64,000 nt of DNA from Clostridium beijerinckii. GTDB lineage: Bacteria; Bacillota; Clostridia; Clostridiales; Clostridiaceae. The stretch covers positions 3,992,001-4,056,000 of the forward strand of contig NZ_CP073653.1 in NCBI RefSeq assembly GCF_018223745.1. The letters run 5' to 3'. Every line of letters starts with the position of its first letter. The first letter of the stretch is position 1. The translations under genes and the position numbers were made by a program. This document shows positions 34,362-42,774 of this stretch, in pieces. The notes beneath the pieces are model-generated. The model searched no databases. It was not told where the DNA came from and worked only from the letters and a program-made list of their open reading frames with translations.

Positions 34362-34511
34362 ACACCACTCTATTTCAGCAATCACCCTACAAGGGAGCCC
34401 TGAAAATCCGCTCATATTTACTGGGAAAGTATATACTTTAAATGGTTTATCTGCTGCTTTTTCTTTTGCTAACTCATCTATTAGCTTATCTAAATAGCAA
34501 ATTTCCTTCAT
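34341..34511 (-). pseudogene. Chimeric relic: DUF2200 segment joined to a second gene tail
   Basis: A 56-codon frame begins [20 protein letters not shown], which is the DUF2200 C-terminal segment. It continues without break into KPFKVYTFPVNMSGFSGLPC and a RVIAEIEWCE end, which resembles the tail of a cyclase/arylformamidase-type hydrolase. Upstream in frame are stops TAG and TAA. Two unrelated gene ends have been fused by deletion; no function expected. Confidence 0.55.
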
Positions 34512-34567
34512 GATTGGTTACTACTTTGAAACTGTAGACAACCCCACTAATAAATCAAATTACATAA

Positions 34568-35437
34568 TTATTTTGAAATAACTTCTACCCCATCTTCTGT
34601 TACAAGAACTGTGTGTTCCCATTGTGCTGAAAGAGAACCATCAGCTGTCAATGCAGTCCATCCATTATCCTCATCTATAAATATTTCATGACTTCCAGCA
34701 TTTATCATTGGTTCAATTGTGAACACCATTCCAGGCGCCAAAACCATATCTGTTCCTCTTTTTCCAAAATGGAAAACAAATGGATCTTCATGAATATCTA
34801 AACCAACTCCATGTCCTCCAAATTCTCTAACTACTGAATAGCCATTATTTTCTGCATGTTCCTGAATCGCTGCTCCAATATCTCCTAAAAATGCCCAAGG
34901 TTTAACTGCTTCCAGTCCTTTATTTACGCATTCTTTAGTTACTTGAACCAATTTCCTAGCTTCTTCACTTACTTCACCAATCATAAACATTCTTGATGCA
35001 TCTGAATAATATCCATTTAATATAGTAGTAGCATCCACATTTACAATATCCCCATTTTTAAGGACAACATCGTCACTTGGTATTCCATGACATACTTCAT
35101 TATTTATTGATATACAAATACTTTTAGGAAATCCATCATAATTAAGGTCTGCTGGAATTCCACCCTTTGATATAGTATAATCATATGCTAATTTATCTAT
35201 CTGCTCTGTTGTCATGCCTTCTTTGATGTTTTCACTAATCAAATCTAAAAGACCATTATTAACCTCTGCACTCTTTCTTATTCCTTCAATTTGCTCTTTT
35301 GTTTTTATAAGATCTCTTGTTGGTACTATATGTCCTTTTCTTTTTAAGTCACTTAATTTCTTATCAAATTCTAAATGACAATTTTTATACTTCACTCCAC
35401 TTTTACACCAACATAAATCATTTCTGTTTAATATCAT
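34568..35437 (-). CDS. map: Methionine aminopeptidase type I with SEC-C zinc motif
   Basis: 289 residues. The first 22 hold a SEC-C motif (CWCKSGVKYKNCH). The rest is a type I Met-aminopeptidase with metal ligands in VDATTILNGYYSDASR (two Asp), GGHGVGLDIHE (His), FTIEPM (Glu) and WEHTVLV (Glu). It removes N-terminal Met from new proteins. The extra zinc tail and its place outside the ribosomal cluster suggest a second, accessory copy. AAGGAG lies before the ATG. 20 bases separate it from the XRE gene upstream. Confidence 0.93.
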   Translation of the reverse strand: MILNRNDLCWCKSGVKYKNCHLEFDKKLSDLKRKGHIVPTRDLIKTKEQIEGIRKSAEVNNGLLDLISENIKEGMTTEQIDKLAYDYTISKGGIPADLNYDGFPKSICISINNEVCHGIPSDDVVLKNGDIVNVDATTILNGYYSDASRMFMIGEVSEEARKLVQVTKECVNKGLEAVKPWAFLGDIGAAIQEHAENNGYSVVREFGGHGVGLDIHEDPFVFHFGKRGTDMVLAPGMVFTIEPMINAGSHEIFIDEDNGWTALTADGSLSAQWEHTVLVTEDGVEVISK

Positions 35438-35457
35438 AATATTACTCCTTGTTTTAA

Positions 35458-36138
35458 CTATTTAATTGATCCTCCATGAAAATAACATTCATAAACTTTA
35501 ATATTACCAAAATATATTTCCTCATGCCCTTGAAACCACTTAAATTCACCATTTATAATGCAATGATATTTATACTGTCCATTTTGATAAATAATAGGAC
35601 CTCTATATGGATTCTCTTCAGTTACTAAACTCAAAGCTTCCTTTAAAAAACTACCTGAAAATCTTTCATCCAAAACTCTTCCAGTATAATTCATTGACCA
35701 AAATGGAATATCATCTTGCCACAAACCTTCTTCCCCTGAAAATCTTTCTCCACCTAAATAGGTATCAATATATTTTAAGTTTCCTTCTACATATTCTAAA
35801 TCATGCGAATTTGGTCTTGAAGATTTACACTCTCCACCATTTCCAGCATACGTAGCTTTTTTAGCCCTACATAGAAAATCAATTATATTTCTATTTATAT
35901 TATTAACTTTATTTTCTTCTATTGATAACCTACAATTTTCTTCATAATCATTGACTAATTTATCAATGCTTACTTTAAAGAACTCACTTAATGCAATTAA
36001 TCTAGCTATATCTGGATAGGACTGTCCTACTTCCCATTTTGCAACTGATTGTCTTGATATGCCTAAGAATTCAGCTAATTTTTCTTGCGATAGACCTTTT
36101 GCTTTTCTAAGTGTTTGCAATTGTTCCTGAAAACTCAT
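35458..36138 (-). CDS. XRE-family HTH regulator with DUF5680 domain
   Basis: 226 residues. The HTH_3 domain occupies residues 6-60 (LRKAKGLSQEKLAEFLGISR, then WEVGQSYPDIARLIALSEFF). DUF5680 follows at about 85-225, with LCRAKKATYAGNGGE, YLGGERFSGEEGLWQ and FPFW-like PFWSMNY motifs. Found in Firmicutes as stand-alone regulators; ligand unknown. GGAGGGG precedes the ATG. It directly precedes map on the same strand and may form an operon with it. TGGTATTAG (36153) and CTAATACCA (36243) are inverted around its promoter. Confidence 0.87.
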   Translation of the reverse strand: MSFQEQLQTLRKAKGLSQEKLAEFLGISRQSVAKWEVGQSYPDIARLIALSEFFKVSIDKLVNDYEENCRLSIEENKVNNINRNIIDFLCRAKKATYAGNGGECKSSRPNSHDLEYVEGNLKYIDTYLGGERFSGEEGLWQDDIPFWSMNYTGRVLDERFSGSFLKEALSLVTEENPYRGPIIYQNGQYKYHCIINGEFKWFQGHEEIYFGNIKVYECYFHGGSIK

Positions 36139-36337
36139 AGTTTAACCCCTCCTGGTATTAGTATACTTACAATATTATCATATTTCTACCACCTAAATAT
36201 AACACAGTTGACAACTAAAAGTTGCATTTAATAAAAAAGTAATTCTAATACCAAATATTCTCTGCCTTATTATTTGCTTATGATGAATTTCTCCGTAACA
36301 TCAGCAAATAATAGAACTACTCATCTTTTTTATTCTG

Positions 36338-36475
36338 ATTCATTGTCGGTCATTGCTGATATTTTGTTGTCCTCCATCACCTTGTTGGTTAGAAACAAAG
36401 CTGGAATAATTCCTATCACCATGAATATTATACTTGTAATAAAACCTGCCTGAAAAGCTTGATGCTCTTTTTTGT
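36338..36475 (-). pseudogene. C-terminal relic of an MFS drug transporter
   Basis: A startless frame reads QAFQAGFITSIIFMVIGIIP and ALFLTNKVMEDNKISAM to a stop near 36338. One hydrophobic helix followed by a charged tail is the usual end of DHA2-type efflux pumps. An overlapping frame on the same strand (36594-36340) is a reading-frame shadow. The rest of the transporter is lost. Upstream is the hairpin at 36527-36569. Confidence 0.5.
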
Positions 36476-36526
36476 AACTCAAGTGTCGGTCCTTTCTGCT
36501 TATCACCAATATTCCTTAATATAAAG

Positions 36527-36569
36527 CAGCCCAGAAGCATTGTAATATATTGCTTCTGGGCTGTTTTTT
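36527..36569 (+). terminator. Strong hairpin with T-run; attenuator or terminator
   Basis: CAGCCCAGAAGC (36527-36538) pairs with GCTTCTGGGCTG (36552-36563), followed by TTTTTT on the plus strand. No intact plus-strand gene ends here. On the minus strand the same hairpin lies between a promoter-like TTGACA (about 36610) and the transporter relic, where an attenuator would sit. Confidence 0.6.
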
Positions 36570-36681
36570 CGCCTTTATTTACGATACTGTTCACCGCATC
36601 GCTGTCAAGTGCTATTTTTGCCTAAGGGAAGATACTTAATGATTGCCTGATATATAGAGAAACTTAGTATAATTTTAATGT

Positions 36682-37707
36682 CTATTTATCAATTAATCCA
36701 AGTTCAATCATACTTTTTGCAGTTGCCACGATTGCTTCTTCTGCTGGTCTTGGCTGCCACCCAAGTAACTTCTTAGCTTTTGCATTGCTACAAGCTGTGT
36801 TTTGTCCTAAAAACGTTGCTGGCATACGTAAATCCTTTTTAAAAATTGCCATAAATTTAATCATAAAATCCGGCAGTGCCTTAGTAGATACTTTTTTTGC
36901 TGTACTTCCTAAATATCTCTGCAAAATTTTCGCTTCTTCTTTATATGTCAGATTTTCACCTGTAGTAGCAATAAATCGCTCCCCAGCTGCTTCTGGACAT
37001 GTCATCGCAAGCAAATGTAATTCTGCAACATCTCTCACATCAACGTAATCAAATCCAATATTTAAGAGGAATGGCATATCCCCCTTTAGCATCGCACGAA
37101 TAATCTGATTAGAGTGGGAAAAATCCTGTCCAAGTACAGGTCCCATGACCGCCACAGGATTAACAGCTGAGAGTTCCATATTCTCTTTCTTTGCAAATTC
37201 CCAAGCTGCAAGCTCTGCCATAGTTTTTGAACGTTGGTATGCATCAATATTGCCTGACAAGTCAGTCCAATCTTCCTCTGTGAAAATTTCCGGATGAGAT
37301 TTATGGCCTGAAAGCACTGCCCCTGAAGCAGAAGTTAGGACTACACGTTTAACACCTGCCGCTTTCGCTGCCTTCATTACTCGCAGTGTACCATCAACTG
37401 CCATTTTCACCATTTCATCACCATCATCAGGACGTGTGGCTGGTGTTGGTGATGCCACATGAATAACATAATTTGCATCAGTTACAGCCTCTATCCAGTT
37501 TATATCACTTGTCAAATCTGTCTGTATAAACTCAAGATTTTCAAAATCAACTGCTCCGCCTTTTGCAAGCATTGACTTAACCTCATCTTGGCGTGACAAT
37601 GTACGAAGTGTTGTACGAACTCGATATCCCCGTTTCAAAAGCTTTAATATTATGTGTACGGCAATGAAGCCACTTCCGCCTGTTACTAAAACTAATTCTT
37701 TTTCCAT
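36682..37707 (-). CDS. NAD-dependent epimerase/dehydratase family reductase (DFR-like)
   Basis: 341 residues, extended SDR. VTGGSGFIAVHIILKLLKRG is the NADP loop. YQRSKTMAELAAW holds the catalytic Tyr and Lys, and NPVAVMGPVLGQDFSHS follows. Length and order fit the dihydroflavonol-4-reductase-like group that reduces aldehydes and ketones. AGGGGGATTTATT precedes the ATG. Divergent from TetR 37823, with CACATA...TATGTG between. GC content and codon use seem slightly higher than in neighbours. Confidence 0.88.
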   Translation of the reverse strand: MEKELVLVTGGSGFIAVHIILKLLKRGYRVRTTLRTLSRQDEVKSMLAKGGAVDFENLEFIQTDLTSDINWIEAVTDANYVIHVASPTPATRPDDGDEMVKMAVDGTLRVMKAAKAAGVKRVVLTSASGAVLSGHKSHPEIFTEEDWTDLSGNIDAYQRSKTMAELAAWEFAKKENMELSAVNPVAVMGPVLGQDFSHSNQIIRAMLKGDMPFLLNIGFDYVDVRDVAELHLLAMTCPEAAGERFIATTGENLTYKEEAKILQRYLGSTAKKVSTKALPDFMIKFMAIFKKDLRMPATFLGQNTACSNAKAKKLLGWQPRPAEEAIVATAKSMIELGLIDK

Positions 37708-37782
37708 AATAAATCCCCCTCACTAAAGTTTCACTTGTAACCTCTGCGCAATTAGAATATACTATTATCAAGATGAAATCAA

Positions 37783-37802
37783 CACATAGACGATCATATG
37801 TG
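37783..37802. promoter_or_regulatory. Palindrome between DFR-like gene and TetR
   Basis: CACATA (37783-37788) and TATGTG (37797-37802) are exact inverses with an 8-base spacer, 20 bases before the TetR start. Candidate TetR operator. Confidence 0.45.
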
Positions 37803-37822
37803 ACAATAAGGGAGGTATTGTA

Positions 37823-38344
37823 ATGGCAGCAACAAATCACTCACAAGCAATCAAAAAAGATACAAAGGATTTTATAACAATAGCTATGCTGCAGTTGCTT
37901 GCAACAGAAAAATTATCAGAATTAACAGTTTCACAAGTTTGTAAACGGGCAGGTGTAAGCCGCATGGCTTTTTACCGAAATTTTAACGATCTCGAGCAGA
38001 TTTTGTATGAGTATTATCAACCAAAGATTGCAGCTGTATTTTATACGATTCATCAAAATCCATCCTTCTCTGATAAATTTGATATCCAATTAAAGTTTTT
38101 CAGTACCTTTAGTGATGATTTACTTTCATCTGTTGACCGTGGATATGAACCAATTATTCAGCAGATTTTTATAGAAGAAATAAACAAATTTTATGCTCCT
38201 GATAGTGGTGAATACTGGACAACTTTCATGTCAGCAGGCGTTTATGCTGTTTGGCGAAAATGGTTTCTAAGTGGACAGCAAAAACCGCTCCAAGAAATAA
38301 TGGAATTCTTTAAGCAATTTGATACATTAAAAAAGACTTTTTAA
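37823..38344 (+). CDS. TetR/AcrR family transcriptional regulator
   Basis: 173 residues. HTH at about 35-60 (LTVSQVCKRAGVSRMAFYRN), and end FMSAGVYAVWRKWFLSGQQK, the same subgroup as the TetR at 17783. GGGAGGTATTGTA precedes the ATG. Divergent from the DFR-like reductase it probably controls. Confidence 0.88.
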   Translation: MAATNHSQAIKKDTKDFITIAMLQLLATEKLSELTVSQVCKRAGVSRMAFYRNFNDLEQILYEYYQPKIAAVFYTIHQNPSFSDKFDIQLKFFSTFSDDLLSSVDRGYEPIIQQIFIEEINKFYAPDSGEYWTTFMSAGVYAVWRKWFLSGQQKPLQEIMEFFKQFDTLKKTF

Positions 38345-38367
38345 TATTTATGTTTAAATATTAAAAA

Positions 38368-38401
38368 AAGATAGAACAATTATCTCTAAATGTTCTATCT
38401 T
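38368..38401. terminator. Terminator between TetR and FMN reductase
   Basis: AAGATAGAACA (38368-38378) and TGTTCTATCTT (38391-38401) are exact inverses with a 12-base loop, between two convergent genes. Confidence 0.75.
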
Positions 38402-38469
38402 CATTACGCTTTATTTTTTATAAATTTTATATTGATTTCCTATATTATCTATAATATTTTTCTAGGATT

Positions 38470-39033
38470 TTATCCAACTAGATTTTCCCCAGCCTTAAAT
38501 GCTCTTAAAGATAACTCCTCTAACGCTGTTAAATCAGGAACAAGTTCAGCTCCACAAACATGAATATTATCCTCTGATTTCCAGCCATATGTGTTGAAGA
38601 TATTAGTAACATATTTAATACCTTCTGCACCTACTTCAGGATTTGAATTAGCTTGAGTAAATATTGTTACTACCTTTTTACCTGGCTGTCTAGGTGTAAT
38701 GGTGTTTCCATCATGGTCAATCAATGGAAATGTACGGTCTAACCAAACTTTTGCTTGACCTGTAATTTGATAGTAGTAGATTGGAGAACCAAATACAATG
38801 GCATCTGCTTCATTAATAGCCTCATACATTGGTTTAAGATAATCATTAATAGCACAACCATCATGGGTACGACAATAGAAGCAGCTTTGACATCCACGAA
38901 TTCCAGCATCGTTTAAATTAAATTCTATAATCTCAGCACCTTTAGACTCAGCACCTTTTGCTACTTGTTCTAATAATTTTGAATTATACCCATTCTTTCT
39001 TGGACTAGCATTAAAAATAACTACTTTTGACAT
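38470..39033 (-). CDS. Flavodoxin-family NAD(P)H-dependent oxidoreductase
   Basis: 187 residues, close paralogue of the gene at 22146. FMN loop VVIFNASPRKNGYNSKLLEQ, cysteine cluster CQSCFYCRTHDGC, second loop FGSPIYYYQITGQAKVWLDR. The C-terminus is slightly shorter. AGGAGAG precedes the ATG. Here the partner is a divergent HxlR regulator instead of a TetR, so the same enzyme type answers a different, probably thiol-reactive, signal. Confidence 0.88.
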   Translation of the reverse strand: MSKVVIFNASPRKNGYNSKLLEQVAKGAESKGAEIIEFNLNDAGIRGCQSCFYCRTHDGCAINDYLKPMYEAINEADAIVFGSPIYYYQITGQAKVWLDRTFPLIDHDGNTITPRQPGKKVVTIFTQANSNPEVGAEGIKYVTNIFNTYGWKSEDNIHVCGAELVPDLTALEELSLRAFKAGENLVG

Positions 39034-39129
39034 TTAATATCTCTCCTTTTAAATACAAATATTTCTTAAATTAGATTAACTATCTACTTACCATATTTAT
39101 TCTCCTTCATTTGATATTTACTCAAATAA

Positions 39130-39155
39130 AAGTACTTGGTATAATTATTGTACTT
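39130..39155. promoter_or_regulatory. Candidate HxlR operator
   Basis: AAGTAC (39130-39135) and GTACTT (39150-39155) are inverse with 14 bases between, containing TATAAT. It overlaps the divergent promoter region of the FMN reductase and HxlR genes and resembles the GTAC-centred repeat at the other HxlR locus. Confidence 0.55.
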
Positions 39156-39228
39156 AAATAAATTTATATTAACAAGAACGCAGAATTTAATGATTAGGTA
39201 TTATTTTTCTTACCTAGGAGGATTAGAT

Positions 39229-39606
39229 ATGGCAAGCAAACAAGAATTAGAGAAATATTTAAATATAGTGAGAGAATCAGATTTTAATGAAAAATGCCCT
39301 ATAAAAGATGCATTGGAAGTAATCGGAGGCAAATGGAAACTGAATATATTAGGGCAGTTACTAAGAAAAGACGTATGTCGCTTTAATCAATTAAAAAGAG
39401 ACGTATCAGGAATAACAAATACAATGCTAGCAAATTCATTACGTGAACTCGAGAATGATGAATTAATTATTAGAAATCAATATAATGAAATGCCTGTAAG
39501 AGTAGAATACACCTTAACTGATAAAGGAAGAAATCTGTTACCATTACTTTATGAATTAACTATTTGGTGGGAGGATTATATAAAGAATAAAGAAATTTCA
39601 AAATAA
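39229..39606 (+). CDS. HxlR/DUF24 family winged-helix regulator
   Basis: 125 residues from ATG 39229, with AGGAGG 7 bases upstream; 27 codons of open frame before it lie in the promoter. NEKCPIKDALEVIGGKWKLN contains the conserved N-terminal Cys; FNQLKRDVSGITNTMLANSL and LENDELIIRNQYNEMPVRVE form the HTH and wing. Divergent from the FMN reductase. The single Cys fits a redox/electrophile switch. Confidence 0.88.
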   Translation: MASKQELEKYLNIVRESDFNEKCPIKDALEVIGGKWKLNILGQLLRKDVCRFNQLKRDVSGITNTMLANSLRELENDELIIRNQYNEMPVRVEYTLTDKGRNLLPLLYELTIWWEDYIKNKEISK

Positions 39607-39622
39607 TATATTGAAATAAACC

Positions 39623-39659
39623 AGGCTACATTTTGGAATTTATATCCACAATGTAGCCT
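39623..39659 (+). terminator. Terminator of the HxlR gene
   Basis: AGGCTACATT (39623-39632) pairs with AATGTAGCCT (39650-39659), extended by TTGG/CCA in the loop. Confidence 0.75.
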
Positions 39660-39713
39660 ATCTTTACACATTCACTAAGCAAAGCCCGTCGTGTAATTCC
39701 TCAGATCTTATTT

Positions 39714-40532
39714 TTATCCTATAACTTCCTTTGCCATATTGATCATGTCATCCTTGCTTAGTTCAGTATAATCCATATTAATAATGCAATAAGATAGTCC
39801 ATCTTCATACCACATAACTGATTGATTTTGACTAACCTTTATTTCATCTTTTTCACTTCCATATCCAATTTCAAGAAGCCCTTTATCTTGTAAATCTTTT
39901 TCTTCGTCTGTTGGTTTATATCCTTCTGGAACTGATTTGTATTGACTACTAGTATATATGATTTTAACTCCATTATATTCTACTTCAGAAGCATTTTTTG
40001 GCATGTTTCCATAAAAAGATTTGTCATCTGTTTTTTCAGCTGACATGGATAAAATTTGGCCCTTTTTAGAACCATCTTTTTTATAATCAAAATCTGCGCT
40101 TTTGTATTTTTCAGTAGCATCTCCTTTTTCATTACGGACTTCATTGTTTACATAATTAAATGTATCAAATTTAAATCCATTATTAAAGGATTCAACATAT
40201 TTAGGGGTAAATCCAACAGTCTCGTTTACTTTATCTTTACTTGGAAAAGTTCTAATTTCAGTTAGATGAGATGATGAACCAAATATTCCAGAAAGATTAG
40301 TTGCTGCAACACATGTTACGGTTGTTGCAATAATGACCATTCCTGCAATTATGAATGTCTTTGGATTTAATAATTTATGTTTCATAGTAAAAACTCCTTT
40401 ATTATCTTTATCTTTTAATATTTCATTTCTAATTCTGAAAAACATATTTTCAGATATTGAAGCATCATCTGCTTTATGAATTAAGGCTCCTCTAATTTTT
40501 TGATCTATATTTTCATCAAAATTTTTATCCAT
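39714..40532 (-). CDS. Membrane anti-sigma factor-like protein, DUF4367-type exterior domain
   Basis: 272 residues from ATG 40532, which overlaps the sigma gene stop (ATGGATAA). Residues about 1-48 are cytosolic and would bind the sigma factor. One membrane helix lies at about 58-78 (FIIAGMVIIATTVTCVAATN). Outside it, residues about 90-272 form a DUF4367-like domain (VGFTPKYVESFNNGFKFDTF; WYEDGLSYCIINMDYTELSK). Architecture and translational coupling point to control of the ECF sigma factor upstream. A TTG at 40535 precedes the chosen ATG. Confidence 0.82.
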   Translation of the reverse strand: MDKNFDENIDQKIRGALIHKADDASISENMFFRIRNEILKDKDNKGVFTMKHKLLNPKTFIIAGMVIIATTVTCVAATNLSGIFGSSSHLTEIRTFPSKDKVNETVGFTPKYVESFNNGFKFDTFNYVNNEVRNEKGDATEKYKSADFDYKKDGSKKGQILSMSAEKTDDKSFYGNMPKNASEVEYNGVKIIYTSSQYKSVPEGYKPTDEEKDLQDKGLLEIGYGSEKDEIKVSQNQSVMWYEDGLSYCIINMDYTELSKDDMINMAKEVIG

Positions 40533-41106
40533 CAAGTCCCACCCTCTTTAAATTTCTATGATTATATTCATCGTTACATTTAATTAAACTGCTTTTTAAT
40601 TTTTTTCTTGCACTATGAAGCCTGGATTTGACCGTTCCTTCAAAGCAGCCCATTACTTTTGCAATTTCGCTAACTGTAAGACCATTAAAATAATATAGAA
40701 CTATTACTGTTTTTTGTTTTAAATCAAGCTTTTCAATTTCTGCATAAAGATTATTATTTTGCTCTTTTCTTAAATATTGCTCTATAGAAGTATCAATATT
40801 TTTTTCATCTAATTTTTCAAAAATGTTATCAACTGGCAGTGATTTTTTATCTTTTTTCGCATATCTCCACGCAATTCTCGTAAGCATTTTAAAAAACCAT
40901 GATTTAAAAAATTCAGGATTTTTAAGACTTTTTATATTTTTATAACAGCTTATAAATGCTTCTTGTACAATATCTTCACTTGTATACTTGCTACCTGTAA
41001 TAAGATATGAGTATTTGAATGATTCATTTTTATATATTTCAAACAATTCACCTAATGCGTTCATATCACCAGACTGGATTTTTATGACAAGTTCTTCTTC
41101 AGACAC
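40525..41106 (-). CDS. ECF-type RNA polymerase sigma factor
   Basis: 193 residues. Region 2 lies at about 10-80 (YKNESFKYSYLITGSKYTSE, DIVQEAFISCYKNI). Region 4 is at about 118-170, with LKQKTVIVLYYFNGLTVSEI and GTVKSRLHSARKKL. No region 3, as in ECF factors. Cotranscribed and overlapped with the anti-sigma gene. It diverges from the two secreted proteins at 41419 and 42775, likely members of its regulon. GGGAGAGAGCAAAG precedes the start. Confidence 0.9.
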   Translation of the reverse strand: MSEEELVIKIQSGDMNALGELFEIYKNESFKYSYLITGSKYTSEDIVQEAFISCYKNIKSLKNPEFFKSWFFKMLTRIAWRYAKKDKKSLPVDNIFEKLDEKNIDTSIEQYLRKEQNNNLYAEIEKLDLKQKTVIVLYYFNGLTVSEIAKVMGCFEGTVKSRLHSARKKLKSSLIKCNDEYNHRNLKRVGLDG

Positions 41107-41324
41107 TTTGCTCTCTCCCTTCGATTCTTATCGATGCATCTATATATTAGAGACATTAAGTTATTAATTGGTTCATTTTTAGAAAAAATTTTTATCCCTT
41201 CAATTTATACCAGTGATATCCGTAATTTTATCTAAATTAACATCTATCTATAAATAATAAATAGAGTAGCATATTGATCTATTATTTTCTAGTTGCTCAC
41301 TATGAGAATTATGGTAAATTTAAG

Positions 41325-41371
41325 ATGAAAATTTTGAAGAAATGGTATACAATACCATTGAAGACAAAATT
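41325..41371. promoter_or_regulatory. Large imperfect inverted repeat before the secreted-protein genes
   Basis: GAAAATTTTGAAG and AATGGTAT on the left, with ATACCATT and CAAAATTTCT on the right, form a 22-base-arm hairpin around ACA (core AATGGTATACAATACCATT at 41341-41359). It lies between the sigma gene and the secreted proteins and may be an operator or an RNA leader. I saw no clear ECF promoter pair. Confidence 0.5.
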
Positions 41372-41418
41372 TCTTACAAAGTTTTACATACAAACTATAG
41401 TAAAGGAGATAGATATTT

Positions 41419-42708
41419 ATGATAAATAAAAAATTGATCAAAACCCTTGGTCATATATTTGGAATCATGACATTTATGTTAGCTTCCGGTATAACTTATA
41501 CGTCAGCTTTTGCTGATGATACTATAGCAACAACGGCACCCGCTACTGCTACAACCACTAGCGCGAGTGCTACTTATACAGATAATACAGCTACATCAAT
41601 TAAAGATTATTCTATAACTATAAATAAAAGTTCAGAAGAAAATGGGATTAAGGTGACTGTTAATAGTGCACTATCTACAAAACATAATTTAAAAGTAACT
41701 CTTAAAATTGAAGGAATCACTGATCCTAAAGCAATTGAACATAATAATTCGCTTTTTGAAGTATCATATGGTGACAAAGATTACGGCTTTAACTCTACCT
41801 CTTCTAGACAATATGCAGATGATAAAACTATGTTTTTAACCTTAGAAAAAACTAATTATGAAGGTGAATATCCTGAAAGTGGAAACTTAAGAGTTGATGT
41901 AGTTCTTTCAAATTACAAAGTTAATATTGGCATGGATATACCTGTAGATTTCACTAATTCTATTAATAAAGTATTTACTAAAAATATTTCAGGCACAATA
42001 CCTGAAATTAATTATACTTTGAAACAATTAGATTCAGATTCCATGGGGACAACCATAAGTTATACTGAGCCTAAACAAAATGAGGCTGATATTGATAACA
42101 ATAATGATTTTTGGGATTCACAAATATTATTAAAAGTTGATAATAATTTTTATAAATTAGGCTCTAAAGGCGATAGCATTAGAGACGACGGAACAATTAT
42201 TGGGCATTATACATCTAAATTGCCAGTTTATGATATTGTAAAAAACGGAAAGGATATAAGTATAATTCCAATACTTTATAAAGTATCAATGGATGACTCT
42301 GATATGATATCCGATAGTAGTAATAAAAACATTACCAATGATTCTGCAAACAACTTAAGTTATGAAAAAGAGTTCAGCTCTTCTAGCGGATTGAAAGGTA
42401 CAATATATAATGTTGAAAGAAATGATAATAGTGTAAAGGTATATTGCAAAGGACAGTCTGAGTTAGAAAGTTTAATTATAGCAAGCAATATTTCTTTAAA
42501 CTACAATCATGTTAAGGGACAAAAGTATACTACTATTTATAATTACAATAAGTTTGCAAGCTTTTATAAAGATCCAAAAGATTCCCTTGGCTACATTGTA
42601 GAATTTGATAATGTTGAAAAAGATAAAGCTGCTGCTTTAAATATTAGTTATATGCTAAAAGAAATTAGTACGTACAAAATGAGTGATGAAATAAAAACAT
42701 CAAATTAA
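41419..42708 (+). CDS. Secreted DUF4179/DUF5643-like protein (tandem paralogue 1)
   Basis: 429 residues. Signal peptide about 1-32 ending in SAFADD, then a Thr/Ala-rich linker (about 33-60). A beta-rich domain starts with GIKVTVNSALSTKHNLKVTL, the pattern of the extracellular Ig-like part of DUF4179/DUF5643 anti-sigma proteins but without their membrane helix. The C-terminal half repeats beta strands with SLNYN and SLGYIVEFDNV. AAAGGAG precedes the ATG. Followed 66 bases later by a paralogue; opposite an ECF sigma gene. Probably an envelope stress or ligand-sensing product; inferred. Confidence 0.7.
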   Translation: MINKKLIKTLGHIFGIMTFMLASGITYTSAFADDTIATTAPATATTTSASATYTDNTATSIKDYSITINKSSEENGIKVTVNSALSTKHNLKVTLKIEGITDPKAIEHNNSLFEVSYGDKDYGFNSTSSRQYADDKTMFLTLEKTNYEGEYPESGNLRVDVVLSNYKVNIGMDIPVDFTNSINKVFTKNISGTIPEINYTLKQLDSDSMGTTISYTEPKQNEADIDNNNDFWDSQILLKVDNNFYKLGSKGDSIRDDGTIIGHYTSKLPVYDIVKNGKDISIIPILYKVSMDDSDMISDSSNKNITNDSANNLSYEKEFSSSSGLKGTIYNVERNDNSVKVYCKGQSELESLIIASNISLNYNHVKGQKYTTIYNYNKFASFYKDPKDSLGYIVEFDNVEKDKAAALNISYMLKEISTYKMSDEIKTSN

Positions 42709-42774
42709 TGAACTCTATATTGAATTTATGGAAAATTATATCAATACAAAAAATTATTAAAGTGAGGAGATTTT

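Noticed and set aside
36340..36594. 84-codon minus-strand frame
   Set aside because: It reads through the attenuator-like hairpin and the transporter relic in the wrong frame; composition is not protein-like.
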